A program made the position numbers and the translations under genes. This document shows, piece by piece, positions 25,752-33,187 of a stretch of 64,000 nt of DNA; position 1 is the first letter of the stretch; the number at the start of each line of letters is the position of its first letter. The stretch comes from Pluralibacter gergoviae ATCC 33028 = NBRC 105706 (GTDB lineage Bacteria > Pseudomonadota > Gammaproteobacteria > Enterobacterales > Enterobacteriaceae). Where the stretch lies: contig NZ_BCZS01000002.1 of NCBI RefSeq assembly GCF_001598855.1, positions 248,001 through 312,000 on the forward strand, given 5' to 3'. The notes below the pieces were generated by a model. That model made no database searches. It was not told the origin of the DNA and was given only the letters and a program-made list of their open reading frames with translations.

Positions 25752-26488
25752 AACTGACCCCGAACTTTTACCGTGACCGCGTCTGCCTGAACGTGCTGGC
25801 GGGCTCTAAGGCCAACGCCAGCGCGGTATACGAAGCGGCAGAAGGCCACGTGCTGGTCGGCGTGCTCTCCAAAAATTATCCGGACGTGCCGACGGCGGTG
25901 GCCGACATGCGCGAGTACGCAAAGCTGATTGATAACGCGCTCTCCGTCGGCCTCGGCGCCGGCGATCCGAACCAGTCGGCGATGGTCAGCGCCATCTCCG
26001 CCGAGGTGCAGCCGCAGCACGTCAACCAGGTGTTTACCGGCGTTGGCCCGAGCCGCGCCCTGCTGGGCCAGAATGAAACCGTGGTCAACGGTCTGGTGTC
26101 GCCGACCGGCACGCCGGGGATGGTGAAGATCTCCACCGGCCCGCTGAGCAGCAAGGCGCCGGACGGCATTGTGCCTGTCGATACCGCCATCGCGCTGCTG
26201 AAGGATATGGGCTGCAGCTCTATCAAGTATTTCCCGATGGGCGGTCTGAAGCACGTCGAGGAGTATAAAGTGGTCGCCGAAGCCTGCGCGCGCAACGACT
26301 TCTGGCTGGAGCCGACCGGCGGAATCGATCTGCAGAACTTCAGCGAGATCCTCAAGATTGCGCTGGATGCGGGTGTGAAGAAGGTGATCCCGCATATTTA
26401 CAGCTCGATCATTGATAAGGCCAGCGGCGATACCCGTCCCGACGACGTTCGCGCCCTGCTGGAGATGACGAAAAAGCTGGTGGGTTAA
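25748..26488 (+). CDS. DgaF-like 2-keto-3-deoxygluconate-6-phosphate aldolase
   Basis: A 246-residue aldolase of the KDGP (DgaF, EF_0839-type) family that would split the ammonia-lyase product into pyruvate and glyceraldehyde-3-phosphate. Family blocks: NFYRDRVCLNVLAGSKANA, KNYPDVPTAVADMREYAKLIDNALSVGLGAGDP, GLVSPTGTPGMVKISTGP and IKYFPMGGLKHVEEY, with a candidate Schiff-base Lys in the last two. Ends the tightly packed set; a hairpin follows before the lactonase gene. Confidence 0.83.
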   Translation: MKLTPNFYRDRVCLNVLAGSKANASAVYEAAEGHVLVGVLSKNYPDVPTAVADMREYAKLIDNALSVGLGAGDPNQSAMVSAISAEVQPQHVNQVFTGVGPSRALLGQNETVVNGLVSPTGTPGMVKISTGPLSSKAPDGIVPVDTAIALLKDMGCSSIKYFPMGGLKHVEEYKVVAEACARNDFWLEPTGGIDLQNFSEILKIALDAGVKKVIPHIYSSIIDKASGDTRPDDVRALLEMTKKLVG

Positions 26489-26500
26489 GCCCCCGTCCCC

Positions 26501-26525
26501 GATGCTCTCCATCGCGGAGAGCATC
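26501..26525 (+). promoter_or_regulatory. Intercistronic stem-loop between aldolase and lactonase genes
   Basis: GATGCTCTCC and GGAGAGCATC, perfect 10-bp arms with loop ATCGC. No T-run follows, so read-through to the lactonase gene is likely; it may protect the upstream message from 3' decay. Confidence 0.6.
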
Positions 26526-26549
26526 TCACCCATCGTCAAGGAGTCCACC

Positions 26550-27695
26550 ATGCCGTCCGCACGCCACCTGCTTGTCGCTTCACTCTCCCTGCTCGCTACC
26601 GCCGCACATGCGCAATATGCCTGGGTTGGCACCTACAATCCCAACGGTGAAGGCGTTTACCGCTTCACTGTCGATGCGAAAACCGGCGATCTGCACGATA
26701 AAACTCTCGTCAGCCGGCTTCCCAACGCCGCCCAGCTCACCGTTTCCGCCGACGGCAAAGTCCTTTACGTCGCCAGCGAAGCAGAGAAGGGCGTGGTGCA
26801 GGCTATGAAGATCGGCGCAGACGGTGCGCTGACCGAGCTGAACCAGGTCTCTTCCGGCGGCGCCGGGCCGGTCTATCTCTCGCTGACGCCGAACGGCCGC
26901 CACCTGCTGGTGGCTAACTACGTCAGCGGCAGCATCGCCGTGCTGCCGGTCAAGGAGGACGGCAGCCTGGGCGAGGCGACAGATAAACATCAGGATGAAG
27001 GTCCGGCGGGCGCGGGCAAACCGGCGGCGGCGGCCGAGGGCAGCTTTGCCATCAGCGACCACAACGGGCCGCACGCGCACATGATCGCCGCCGATCCGCA
27101 GGGAAAATACGTTTTCTCCACCGATCTCGGGCTGGACAGGATCTATCAGTACCGGCTTGATGACGCCGCCGGCAAGCTGACGCCGAACGATCCGCCGTTT
27201 ATCGCCGCTTCGTCACAAGGCGCCGGGCCGCGCCATTTTGTGTTTACGCCCAAGGGCGACGGCATCTGGCTGATTAATGAAGAGGCGTCAACCCTGACCC
27301 ACTATCGTCTGGATACGGCAAAAGGAACGCTCAGCGAAGGCAAAACCGTCTCCGCGCTGCCGGAAGGGTATAAAGGCACCAGTTTTGCCGCCGGAATGGC
27401 GCTCAGCCGTGACGGGAAACAGCTTTATGTCGCCAACCGTTTGCATAACAGCGTCGCGCACTTTACCGTATCCGCCGACGGCGAGCTGATTCATCAGGAC
27501 GATATCTGGACCCGGGGAGACTACCCGCGCACCGTGACGCTCGATCCAACCGGTCAATGGCTGTACGTGATGAACCAGCGCAGCGACAACATCACCCGCT
27601 TTAAGGTGGCGCCGCACGGCGGCAAGCTGACCTTTGAGCCGGGCTATGTTGCCGTCGGCAGTCCGTCGCAGATGGTGATCTCACCGGCACAATAA
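26550..27695 (+). CDS. Secreted lactonase, seven-bladed beta-propeller (Pgl/YbhE family)
   Basis: A 381-residue protein with a signal peptide (MPSARHLLVASLSLLATAAHAQ), then repeated propeller blades (YAWVGTYNPNGEGVYRFTVD, NAAQLTVSADGKVLYVAS, GPVYLSLTPNGRHLLVANYVSG, GPRHFVFTPKGDGIWLINE, MALSRDGKQLYVANR, PRTVTLDPTGQWLYVMNQRSDNI). E. coli 6-phosphogluconolactonase of this fold is cytoplasmic; export here implies an unphosphorylated sugar lactone in the periplasm. Start at 26550 after AAGGAG. Lies between the catabolic genes and their regulator, so probably opens the lactone precursor of the pathway's substrate. Confidence 0.82.
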   Translation: MPSARHLLVASLSLLATAAHAQYAWVGTYNPNGEGVYRFTVDAKTGDLHDKTLVSRLPNAAQLTVSADGKVLYVASEAEKGVVQAMKIGADGALTELNQVSSGGAGPVYLSLTPNGRHLLVANYVSGSIAVLPVKEDGSLGEATDKHQDEGPAGAGKPAAAAEGSFAISDHNGPHAHMIAADPQGKYVFSTDLGLDRIYQYRLDDAAGKLTPNDPPFIAASSQGAGPRHFVFTPKGDGIWLINEEASTLTHYRLDTAKGTLSEGKTVSALPEGYKGTSFAAGMALSRDGKQLYVANRLHNSVAHFTVSADGELIHQDDIWTRGDYPRTVTLDPTGQWLYVMNQRSDNITRFKVAPHGGKLTFEPGYVAVGSPSQMVISPAQ

Positions 27696-27712
27696 TTAAG
27701 AGGACAGCGGAA

Positions 27713-29623
27713 GTGCGATTCCCGAACCAGCGCCTGGCGCAGCTGTTTGACATGCTGCAAAACGAAACCCTGCCGCAGGACGAGCTTGCGCAGCGGCTGG
27801 GCGTCTCTACGCGTACGGTTCGGGCGGACATTACCGCCCTCAACGCGCTGCTGGCCCAGAGCGGAGCGCAGTTTGTCCTCGCGCGCGGCAGCGGCTACCG
27901 GCTGCGGGTGGACGATCCCGCGCGCTACCAGGCGCTGCTGGAGGCGCACCCGCGCGCGCTGCGCATTCCCCGCACCGGCAGTGAACGGGTTCACTACCTG
28001 CTGGTGCGCTTTCTCACCTCGGCCTTCTCACTGAAGCTTGAGGACCTGGCCGATGAGTGGTTCGTCAGCCGGGCCACCATTCAGAGCGACATGGCAGAGG
28101 TGCGCGAATACCTTGCCCGCTATCAGCTGACCCTGGAGACCCGCCCGCGCCACGGCGTGAAGCTGTTCGGCAGCGAAACGGCGATCCGCGCCTGCCTGAC
28201 CGATCTGCTGTGGCAGCTGGCGCAGCAGGATAGCGCCAATCCGCTGCTGACGCAGGAGGCGCTCAACGCCGGCGTGCCCGAGCAGCTATCGCTTGCGCTG
28301 CAGGAGACGCTGGGGCGCTGGCATATTCGCCTGACGGATGAAGGGGAGCTGTTCCTGCGCCTCTACTGTGCGGTGGCCGTGCGGCGCGTCAGCGAAGGCT
28401 ATCCGCTGTCGGAGTTTACCGCCGACGACGTCTCTGACGACGTGCGCCACGCCGCGCATGATATTGCGGTCGTCATTCAGCGTCTGGCGGGCAAAACCCT
28501 CGCGGCGTCGGAAGAGAACTGGCTGCGGGTGCACATTGCCGCCCGCCGGGTGCAGGAAGTGGCGCCCAGCCAGATCAACGCCGACGACGACGAAGCGCTG
28601 GTCAACTATATCCTGCAGTACATCAACACCCACTATAACTACAACCTGCTCGACGACGCGCAGCTGCACGCCGATCTGCTTACCCACATCAAGACCATGA
28701 TCACCCGCGTGCGCTACCAGATAATGATCCCCAATCCGCTGCTGGATAACATCAAGCAGCACTATCCGATGGCCTGGGACATGACCCTGGCGGCGGTCTC
28801 CGGCTGGAGCAAATACACGCCGTGGACCATCAGCGAAAATGAGATTGGCTTCCTGGTGCTGCACATCGGCGTCGGGCTGGAGCGCCATTACAACATCGGC
28901 TACCAGCGCCAGCCGCGGGTGCTGCTGGTGTGCGACGCCGGCAACGCGATGGTGCGGATGATCGAGGCGGTGCTGCAGCGCAAGTACCCGCAGCTGGAGG
29001 TGACCGCCACCATCACCCTGCGCGAGTACGAGCAGCGCGAAACTATCTGCGAGGACTTCGTGGTCTCCACCGCCCGCATCGCCGAAAAGGACAAGCCGGT
29101 GGTGGTGATGTCGCCGTTCCCCACCGAGTATCAGCTGGAGCAGATCGGCAAGCTGGTGCTGGTGGACCGCACCCGGCCGTGGATGCTGGATAAATACTTC
29201 GACGCCCGCCACTTCCGCATTATCGACAGCCGGATGGACCAGCAGACGCTGTTCAGCCAGCTGTGCCAGCAGCTCACCGATGAGGGATTTGTTGACGCGG
29301 AGTTTGTCGGGTCGGTTATCGAGCGTGAGGCCATCGTCAGCACCATGCTCGGCGACGGTATCGCTCTGCCGCACGCCCTGGGGCTGCTGGCGAAAAAGAC
29401 CGTGGTCTACACGGTGCTGGCCCCGCAGGGCATCGCCTGGGGCGACGAAACCGCGCACGTGATCTTCCTGCTGGCGATCAGCAAAAGCGAATATGAAGAG
29501 GCGATGGCGATTTACGATATCTTCGTGACGTTTCTGCGCGAGCGGGCGATGGCGCGCCTGTGCGTGTGCAAAGATTTTGCCGAGTTTAAGGACGTGGCGA
29601 TGGAGAGCGTGAGCCGGTTTTGA
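27713..29623 (+). CDS. PRD/EIIB/EIIA multidomain transcriptional regulator (MtlR/LicR type)
   Basis: A 636-residue activator with, in order, an N-terminal HTH_11 (LAQRLGVSTRTVRADITALN), a second Mga-like HTH (VSRATIQSDMAEVREYL), PRD1 about 190-300, PRD2 about 305-400 (LLTHIKTMITRV; LVLHIGVGLERH), an EIIB-like domain with Cys407 in LLVCDAGNAM, and an EIIA (fructose/mannitol) domain with His554 in GIALPHALG. DNA-binding HTHs rather than a CAT RNA-binding domain indicate a promoter activator. PTS proteins would tune it through His/Cys phosphorylation. GTG start at 27713, 17 bp after the lactonase; likely target the palindrome at 20948. Confidence 0.88.
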   Translation: MRFPNQRLAQLFDMLQNETLPQDELAQRLGVSTRTVRADITALNALLAQSGAQFVLARGSGYRLRVDDPARYQALLEAHPRALRIPRTGSERVHYLLVRFLTSAFSLKLEDLADEWFVSRATIQSDMAEVREYLARYQLTLETRPRHGVKLFGSETAIRACLTDLLWQLAQQDSANPLLTQEALNAGVPEQLSLALQETLGRWHIRLTDEGELFLRLYCAVAVRRVSEGYPLSEFTADDVSDDVRHAAHDIAVVIQRLAGKTLAASEENWLRVHIAARRVQEVAPSQINADDDEALVNYILQYINTHYNYNLLDDAQLHADLLTHIKTMITRVRYQIMIPNPLLDNIKQHYPMAWDMTLAAVSGWSKYTPWTISENEIGFLVLHIGVGLERHYNIGYQRQPRVLLVCDAGNAMVRMIEAVLQRKYPQLEVTATITLREYEQRETICEDFVVSTARIAEKDKPVVVMSPFPTEYQLEQIGKLVLVDRTRPWMLDKYFDARHFRIIDSRMDQQTLFSQLCQQLTDEGFVDAEFVGSVIEREAIVSTMLGDGIALPHALGLLAKKTVVYTVLAPQGIAWGDETAHVIFLLAISKSEYEEAMAIYDIFVTFLRERAMARLCVCKDFAEFKDVAMESVSRF

Positions 29624-29652
29624 GAGCGTGATTCCAGAATAGGATGTAATGC

Positions 29653-29680
29653 AGGTGTAATGCTATTATGCATTACACCT
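29653..29680. promoter_or_regulatory. relBE operator/promoter palindrome
   Basis: AGGTGTAATGC (29653-29663) and GCATTACACCT (29670-29680) are perfect 11-bp arms around TATTAT, 21 bases before the antitoxin start. The location and symmetry fit an autoregulatory RelB/RelBE operator. Confidence 0.8.
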
Positions 29681-29701
29681 TTTGTTTTTCTGGAGCTCAT
29701 A

Positions 29702-29944
29702 ATGGCGACGCTGAATGTCCGTCTGGACGATAAACTCAAAGAAGAGGCCTGTACCGTGCTAGCAAAACTCAATATCTCACCCACAGAGGCCGTACGCCTG
29801 CTGTTTCAGTATCTCGCCGAAAATGGCCGCATGCCGGTCAAAACGGTGACCATCAGCGACAGTGAAGAGGCGCTCCTGCGCACCGTCAGAGAGCGGCTGG
29901 CCGACCCGCTGCCGGGCGTGAAGGTTCGGCTGGATGATCTATGA
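29702..29944 (+). CDS. relB: RelB/DinJ-family antitoxin
   Basis: An 80-residue antitoxin similar to E. coli RelB over its whole length: an N-terminal ribbon-helix-helix (LNVRLDDKLKEEACTVLAKLNISPTEAVRLLFQYLAENGRMP) that binds the palindrome upstream, and a C-terminal toxin-wrapping tail ending VKVRLDDL. The start ATG at 29702 has GGAGCT in front. Overlaps relE by 11 bases, the usual coupling. Sits between the accessory catabolic locus and nrdG. Confidence 0.88.
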   Translation: MATLNVRLDDKLKEEACTVLAKLNISPTEAVRLLFQYLAENGRMPVKTVTISDSEEALLRTVRERLADPLPGVKVRLDDL

Positions 29945-30290
29945 ACTGGTTTTTGACCCGCGGGCGCTGAAGGAGTGGCATAAGCTGGGCGATACCGTGC
30001 GCGCGCAGTTTAAAAAGAAGCTGGCAGAGGTGCTTTGCCAGCCAAGGCAGACCTCAGCCAGGCTGCGCGGGCTGCCCGACTGCTACAAAATTAAGCTGAA
30101 AAGCTCGGGGTATCGGCTGGTTTATCAGGTCCAGGATGAGAAGATAACCGTGCTGGTTATCGCCATCGGCAAACGGGAGAGGGCCGCGGTCTATAAGGAT
30201 GCTGGCAGAAGGGTGAACAGCTTACCGCTAGCGCAGCTTATGCACAACCTGATTACTGCTCCCCCGCCAAATCAGCGCCGGGTCCTTTAA
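29934..30290 (+). CDS. relE: RelE-family mRNA interferase toxin, C-terminally extended
   Basis: Residues 1-94 align with E. coli RelE (95 residues), and the residues known to matter there are all present: Lys52, Lys54, Arg61, Arg81, Tyr87 (CYKIKLKSSGYR; GKRERAAVY). It should cleave mRNA in the ribosomal A site. The reading frame then continues for 24 residues (NSLPLAQLMHN…) because the normal end after GRRV is lost; the extra codons are antisense to the last 63 bases of nrdG. Activity with this tail is uncertain. Confidence 0.85.
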   Translation: MIYELVFDPRALKEWHKLGDTVRAQFKKKLAEVLCQPRQTSARLRGLPDCYKIKLKSSGYRLVYQVQDEKITVLVIAIGKRERAAVYKDAGRRVNSLPLAQLMHNLITAPPPNQRRVL

Positions 30291-30692
30291 ATCCTGCACA
30301 AACTTGCCGTCCACCAGCACGTTAATCAGATCAACGACCTCCTGCTGCGCCGCATCAAGCTCGCCAATCTTATAGCCGGTCCACACCCAGATATCTTTGC
30401 CCGGACACTCGGCGCGCACCCTTTTGACCAGCCGCAGAATATCCGCGACGTTGGCCGGATGCAGCGGGTCGCCGCCGGAGAGCGATACGCCCTGGCGCTT
30501 CACGCGGGTGTCGTTGAGGTCGGCGATGATGCGGTCTTCCATCTCCTGGGTGAACGGCTGTCCGGAGTTCAGCCGCCAGGTGCTTTTGTTGTAGCACCCG
30601 GGGCATTCGTGGACGCACCCTGATACAAACAGGGTGCATCGCGTACCGGGCCCGTTGACGATGTCGACGGGATAGTACTGGTGATAGCGCAT
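30228..30692 (-). CDS. nrdG: Anaerobic ribonucleotide reductase activating enzyme
   Basis: A 154-residue radical-SAM activase that installs the glycyl radical on NrdD. The cluster-binding CxxxCxxC motif is Cys26, Cys30, Cys33 (CVHECPGC) in FVSGCVHECPGCYNKSTW; SLSGGDPLHP is the SAM-binding GGE-like motif. The start overlaps the nrdD stop (TGATG). Its 3' end is overlapped by the extended relE ORF on the other strand. Confidence 0.96.
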   Translation of the reverse strand: MRYHQYYPVDIVNGPGTRCTLFVSGCVHECPGCYNKSTWRLNSGQPFTQEMEDRIIADLNDTRVKRQGVSLSGGDPLHPANVADILRLVKRVRAECPGKDIWVWTGYKIGELDAAQQEVVDLINVLVDGKFVQDLKDPALIWRGSSNQVVHKLR

Positions 30693-32830
30693 CAGCCGAT
30701 CTGCCCGTTCCCCAGGTGCTTAACCCGGCGCTTCACCTCTTCCTGCTTGCCGGCGTTAAACGGACGGGCGTCCGGGCTGCCGAGATAGCCGCACACCCGG
30801 CGGGTGACCGACACGCGGGCGGCGTCGTGGTTGCCGCATTTCGGGCAGGTGAAGCCTTTGCTGGTGCACTCGAACTCGCCGGTGAAGCCGCACTCGTAGC
30901 ACTCGTCGATCGGCGTGTTGGTGCCGTAGTACGGCACATGCTGATAGCTGTAGTCCCACACGTCTTCCAGCGCCTTCAGGTTGTGCTGAATGTTCGGGTA
31001 CTCGCCGTAGCAGATAAAGCCGCCGTTGGCGATCGGCGGGTAGCCCGCTTCGAAATCGATTTTATCGTACGGATTGACCTTCTTCTCGACGTCGAGGTGG
31101 AAGCTGTTGGTGTAGTACCCCTTGTCGGTGACGCCGTCCACCAGCCCGAACTGGGCGGTATCGAGGCGGCAGAAGCGGTCGCACAGGTTCTCGCTCGGCG
31201 TGCTGTAGAGGCTGAAGCCGTAGCCGGTCTCCTCTTTCCACCGATCGACCGCATCGCGCAGGCGCTGGACGATGGCGATGCCTTTCGCCCGCAGCGCGTC
31301 GCTGTCGTACATATGCTGATTGCCGAACAGGGCGTTGATGGTCTCGTGGATGCCGATATAGCCCAGCGAAATAGAGGCGCGGCCGTTTTTGAAGATCTCC
31401 GACACCTCGTCATCGGCCTTCAGGCGCACGCCGCAGGCCCCTTCCATATAGAGGATAGGCGCCACGCGGGCCTTCACGCCCTCAAGGCGGGCGATGCGGG
31501 TCATCAGCGCTTTGCGCGCCAGCGTCAGGCGTTCGTCCAAAAGCGTCCAGAAGGCGGTTTCGTCGCCTTTCGCTTCCAGGGCGATGCGCGGCAGGTTGAG
31601 GCTGATGACGCCGAGGTTGTTGCGCCCATCGTGCACCTGCTCGCCGTTTTCATTCTCCCACACCCCGAGGAAGCTGCGGCAGCCCATCGGCGTTTTGAAG
31701 GAGCCGGTGACTTCAACCACTTTGTCGTAGTTGAGAATATCCGGGTACATACGCTTGCTCGCGCACTCCAGCGCCAGCTGCTTAATGTCGTAGTTGGCGT
31801 CGCCCGGCTTGTGGTTGAGGCCGTCGCGAATGGCGAACACCAGCTTCGGGAATACCGCCGTTTTGCGGTTTTTGCCCAGCCCCGCAATGCGGTTGCGCAG
31901 AATCGACTGCTGGATAAGGCGCGACTGCCAGCTGGTGCCGAGACCAAAGCCAAAGGTGACGAACGGCGTCTGGCCGTTGGCGGTGTGCAGGGTATTAACC
32001 TCATACTCCAGCGACTGGAACGCGTCGTAGCACTCTTTTTCGGTGCGCGCGTGGGCGTAGCCTTCGGCATCGGGGATCTGCCACTCTTCGGCGGTTTTGC
32101 GGTGCTTTTCAAAGCTTGCCGTCACAAACGGGGCCAGCACTTCATCAATGCGGTTGATAGTGGTGCCGCCGTAGATGTGGCTCGCCACCTGGGCGATGAT
32201 CTGCGCGGTGACCGCCGTGGCGGTAGAGATGGACTTCGGCGGCTCAATCTCCGCGTTGCCCATCTTAAAGCCCTGGGTCAGCATGCCCTTAAGGTCGATA
32301 AGCATGCAGTTGAACATCGGGAAGAACGGCGAGTAGTCGAGATCGTGATAGTGGATCTCGCCGCGCTCGTGGGCCTGCACCACATCGTAGGGCAGCAGGT
32401 GCTGGCGGGCGTAGTGCTTGGCAACGATGCCGGCCAGCAGATCGCGCTGGGTCGGGATCACCTTACTGTCTTTGTTGGCGTTCTCGTTGAGCAGCGCCGA
32501 GTTGGTCTGCTCCACCAGGCCGCGAATCTCCTGGTTCAGGCGGCCGCGCTTTTCGCGCTGCACGTCGCGGTCGTGGCGGTACTCAATATAGGCGCGGGCA
32601 AGCTGCTTGTAGGGACCGGCCATCAGCTGGTTTTCAACGGCAATCTGGATCTCGCTGATATCCACCTGGTCGCGGCCCTGCATCTGCTGGCTGACGACTT
32701 CTGCGACGGTGGCGCAATAGTCTGCGTCATCGACTCCCGCTGCTTTGGCGGCACGCAGGATGGCTTCCTGGATGCGCGCTGATTTGAAAGGCGCTTTACA
32801 GCCGTCTCGTTTCATAACATGCGGTGTCAT
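30692..32830 (-). CDS. nrdD: Anaerobic ribonucleoside-triphosphate reductase
   Basis: 712 residues, exactly E. coli NrdD length. N-terminal ATP-cone (MTPHVMKRDGCKAPFKSARIQEAI), the catalytic barrel, a four-Cys zinc site (CYECGFTGEFEC…CPKC) and the glycyl-radical site Gly681 in RRVCGYLGSPD. Makes dNTPs from NTPs with formate under anaerobiosis. The start at 32830 is fixed by the family's MTPHVMKRDG; 62 in-frame upstream codons are leader. Upstream lie two NrdR boxes and an FNR-like site. Confidence 0.97.
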   Translation of the reverse strand: MTPHVMKRDGCKAPFKSARIQEAILRAAKAAGVDDADYCATVAEVVSQQMQGRDQVDISEIQIAVENQLMAGPYKQLARAYIEYRHDRDVQREKRGRLNQEIRGLVEQTNSALLNENANKDSKVIPTQRDLLAGIVAKHYARQHLLPYDVVQAHERGEIHYHDLDYSPFFPMFNCMLIDLKGMLTQGFKMGNAEIEPPKSISTATAVTAQIIAQVASHIYGGTTINRIDEVLAPFVTASFEKHRKTAEEWQIPDAEGYAHARTEKECYDAFQSLEYEVNTLHTANGQTPFVTFGFGLGTSWQSRLIQQSILRNRIAGLGKNRKTAVFPKLVFAIRDGLNHKPGDANYDIKQLALECASKRMYPDILNYDKVVEVTGSFKTPMGCRSFLGVWENENGEQVHDGRNNLGVISLNLPRIALEAKGDETAFWTLLDERLTLARKALMTRIARLEGVKARVAPILYMEGACGVRLKADDEVSEIFKNGRASISLGYIGIHETINALFGNQHMYDSDALRAKGIAIVQRLRDAVDRWKEETGYGFSLYSTPSENLCDRFCRLDTAQFGLVDGVTDKGYYTNSFHLDVEKKVNPYDKIDFEAGYPPIANGGFICYGEYPNIQHNLKALEDVWDYSYQHVPYYGTNTPIDECYECGFTGEFECTSKGFTCPKCGNHDAARVSVTRRVCGYLGSPDARPFNAGKQEEVKRRVKHLGNGQIG

Positions 32831-32990
32831 GATAGCTCCATATAGTAAGAACAGGTTATCCACAAAGGTCGAAGGCGAACCGCAGAAGGCATTTGGCTTA
32901 TCGGCCAACCACTTCCCGCAATCCCGGCCCCTTTTATCCACACAACAAACCGCCCGCGTCCGCAGGCGTTGTGTTGAGAATAGATGATTA

Positions 32991-33006
32991 ATACAAGATG
33001 TAGGGC
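32991..33006 (-). promoter_or_regulatory. NrdR box, nrdD-proximal
   Basis: On the minus strand the core CTACATCTTG (32994-33003) fits the NrdR consensus core CWATATNTWG at 9 of 10 positions. Its centre is exactly 31 bp from the second box, the usual three-turn spacing for NrdR pairs. Confidence 0.65.
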
Positions 33007-33021
33007 TGGCGTGCATTCTAA

Positions 33022-33037
33022 AGTCTATATGTAGTGA
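33022..33037 (-). promoter_or_regulatory. NrdR box, nrdD-distal
   Basis: Core CTACATATAG (33025-33034), again 9 of 10 to consensus, overlapping the edge of the FNR-like site. Confidence 0.65.
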
Positions 33038-33047
33038 TTTGCATCAA
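33034..33047 (-). promoter_or_regulatory. FNR-binding site upstream of nrdDG
   Basis: Minus-strand TTGAT-GCAA-ATCAC matches TTGAT-N4-ATCAA at 9 of 10 positions. Anaerobic activation of nrdDG by FNR is known in E. coli. The remaining part of the 357-bp gap 32831-33187 is an AT-rich leader plus the 3' flank of budR with no gene. Confidence 0.7.
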
Positions 33048-33187
33048 AGATGTTTACGATTTTTTTGATTCAGAACAAAGTAAAACCGCGACGGCCCGTA
33101 AGCCGGGCCGCAAAAATTAGCGCAATTTTTTTCTGCGGCGCAAGCGGGGAAAAAAGCAGCGCCGGCGGTGGGAAAAATCGCTGCTTT

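Noticed and set aside
30716-32782. 688-codon plus-strand frame across nrdD
   Set aside because: Antisense shadow of a perfectly conserved NrdD; no ribosome site or family resemblance.
32831-33016. 62-codon upstream extension of nrdD
   Set aside because: It overlaps the NrdR-box leader region and the conserved start MTPHVMKRDG is at 32830.
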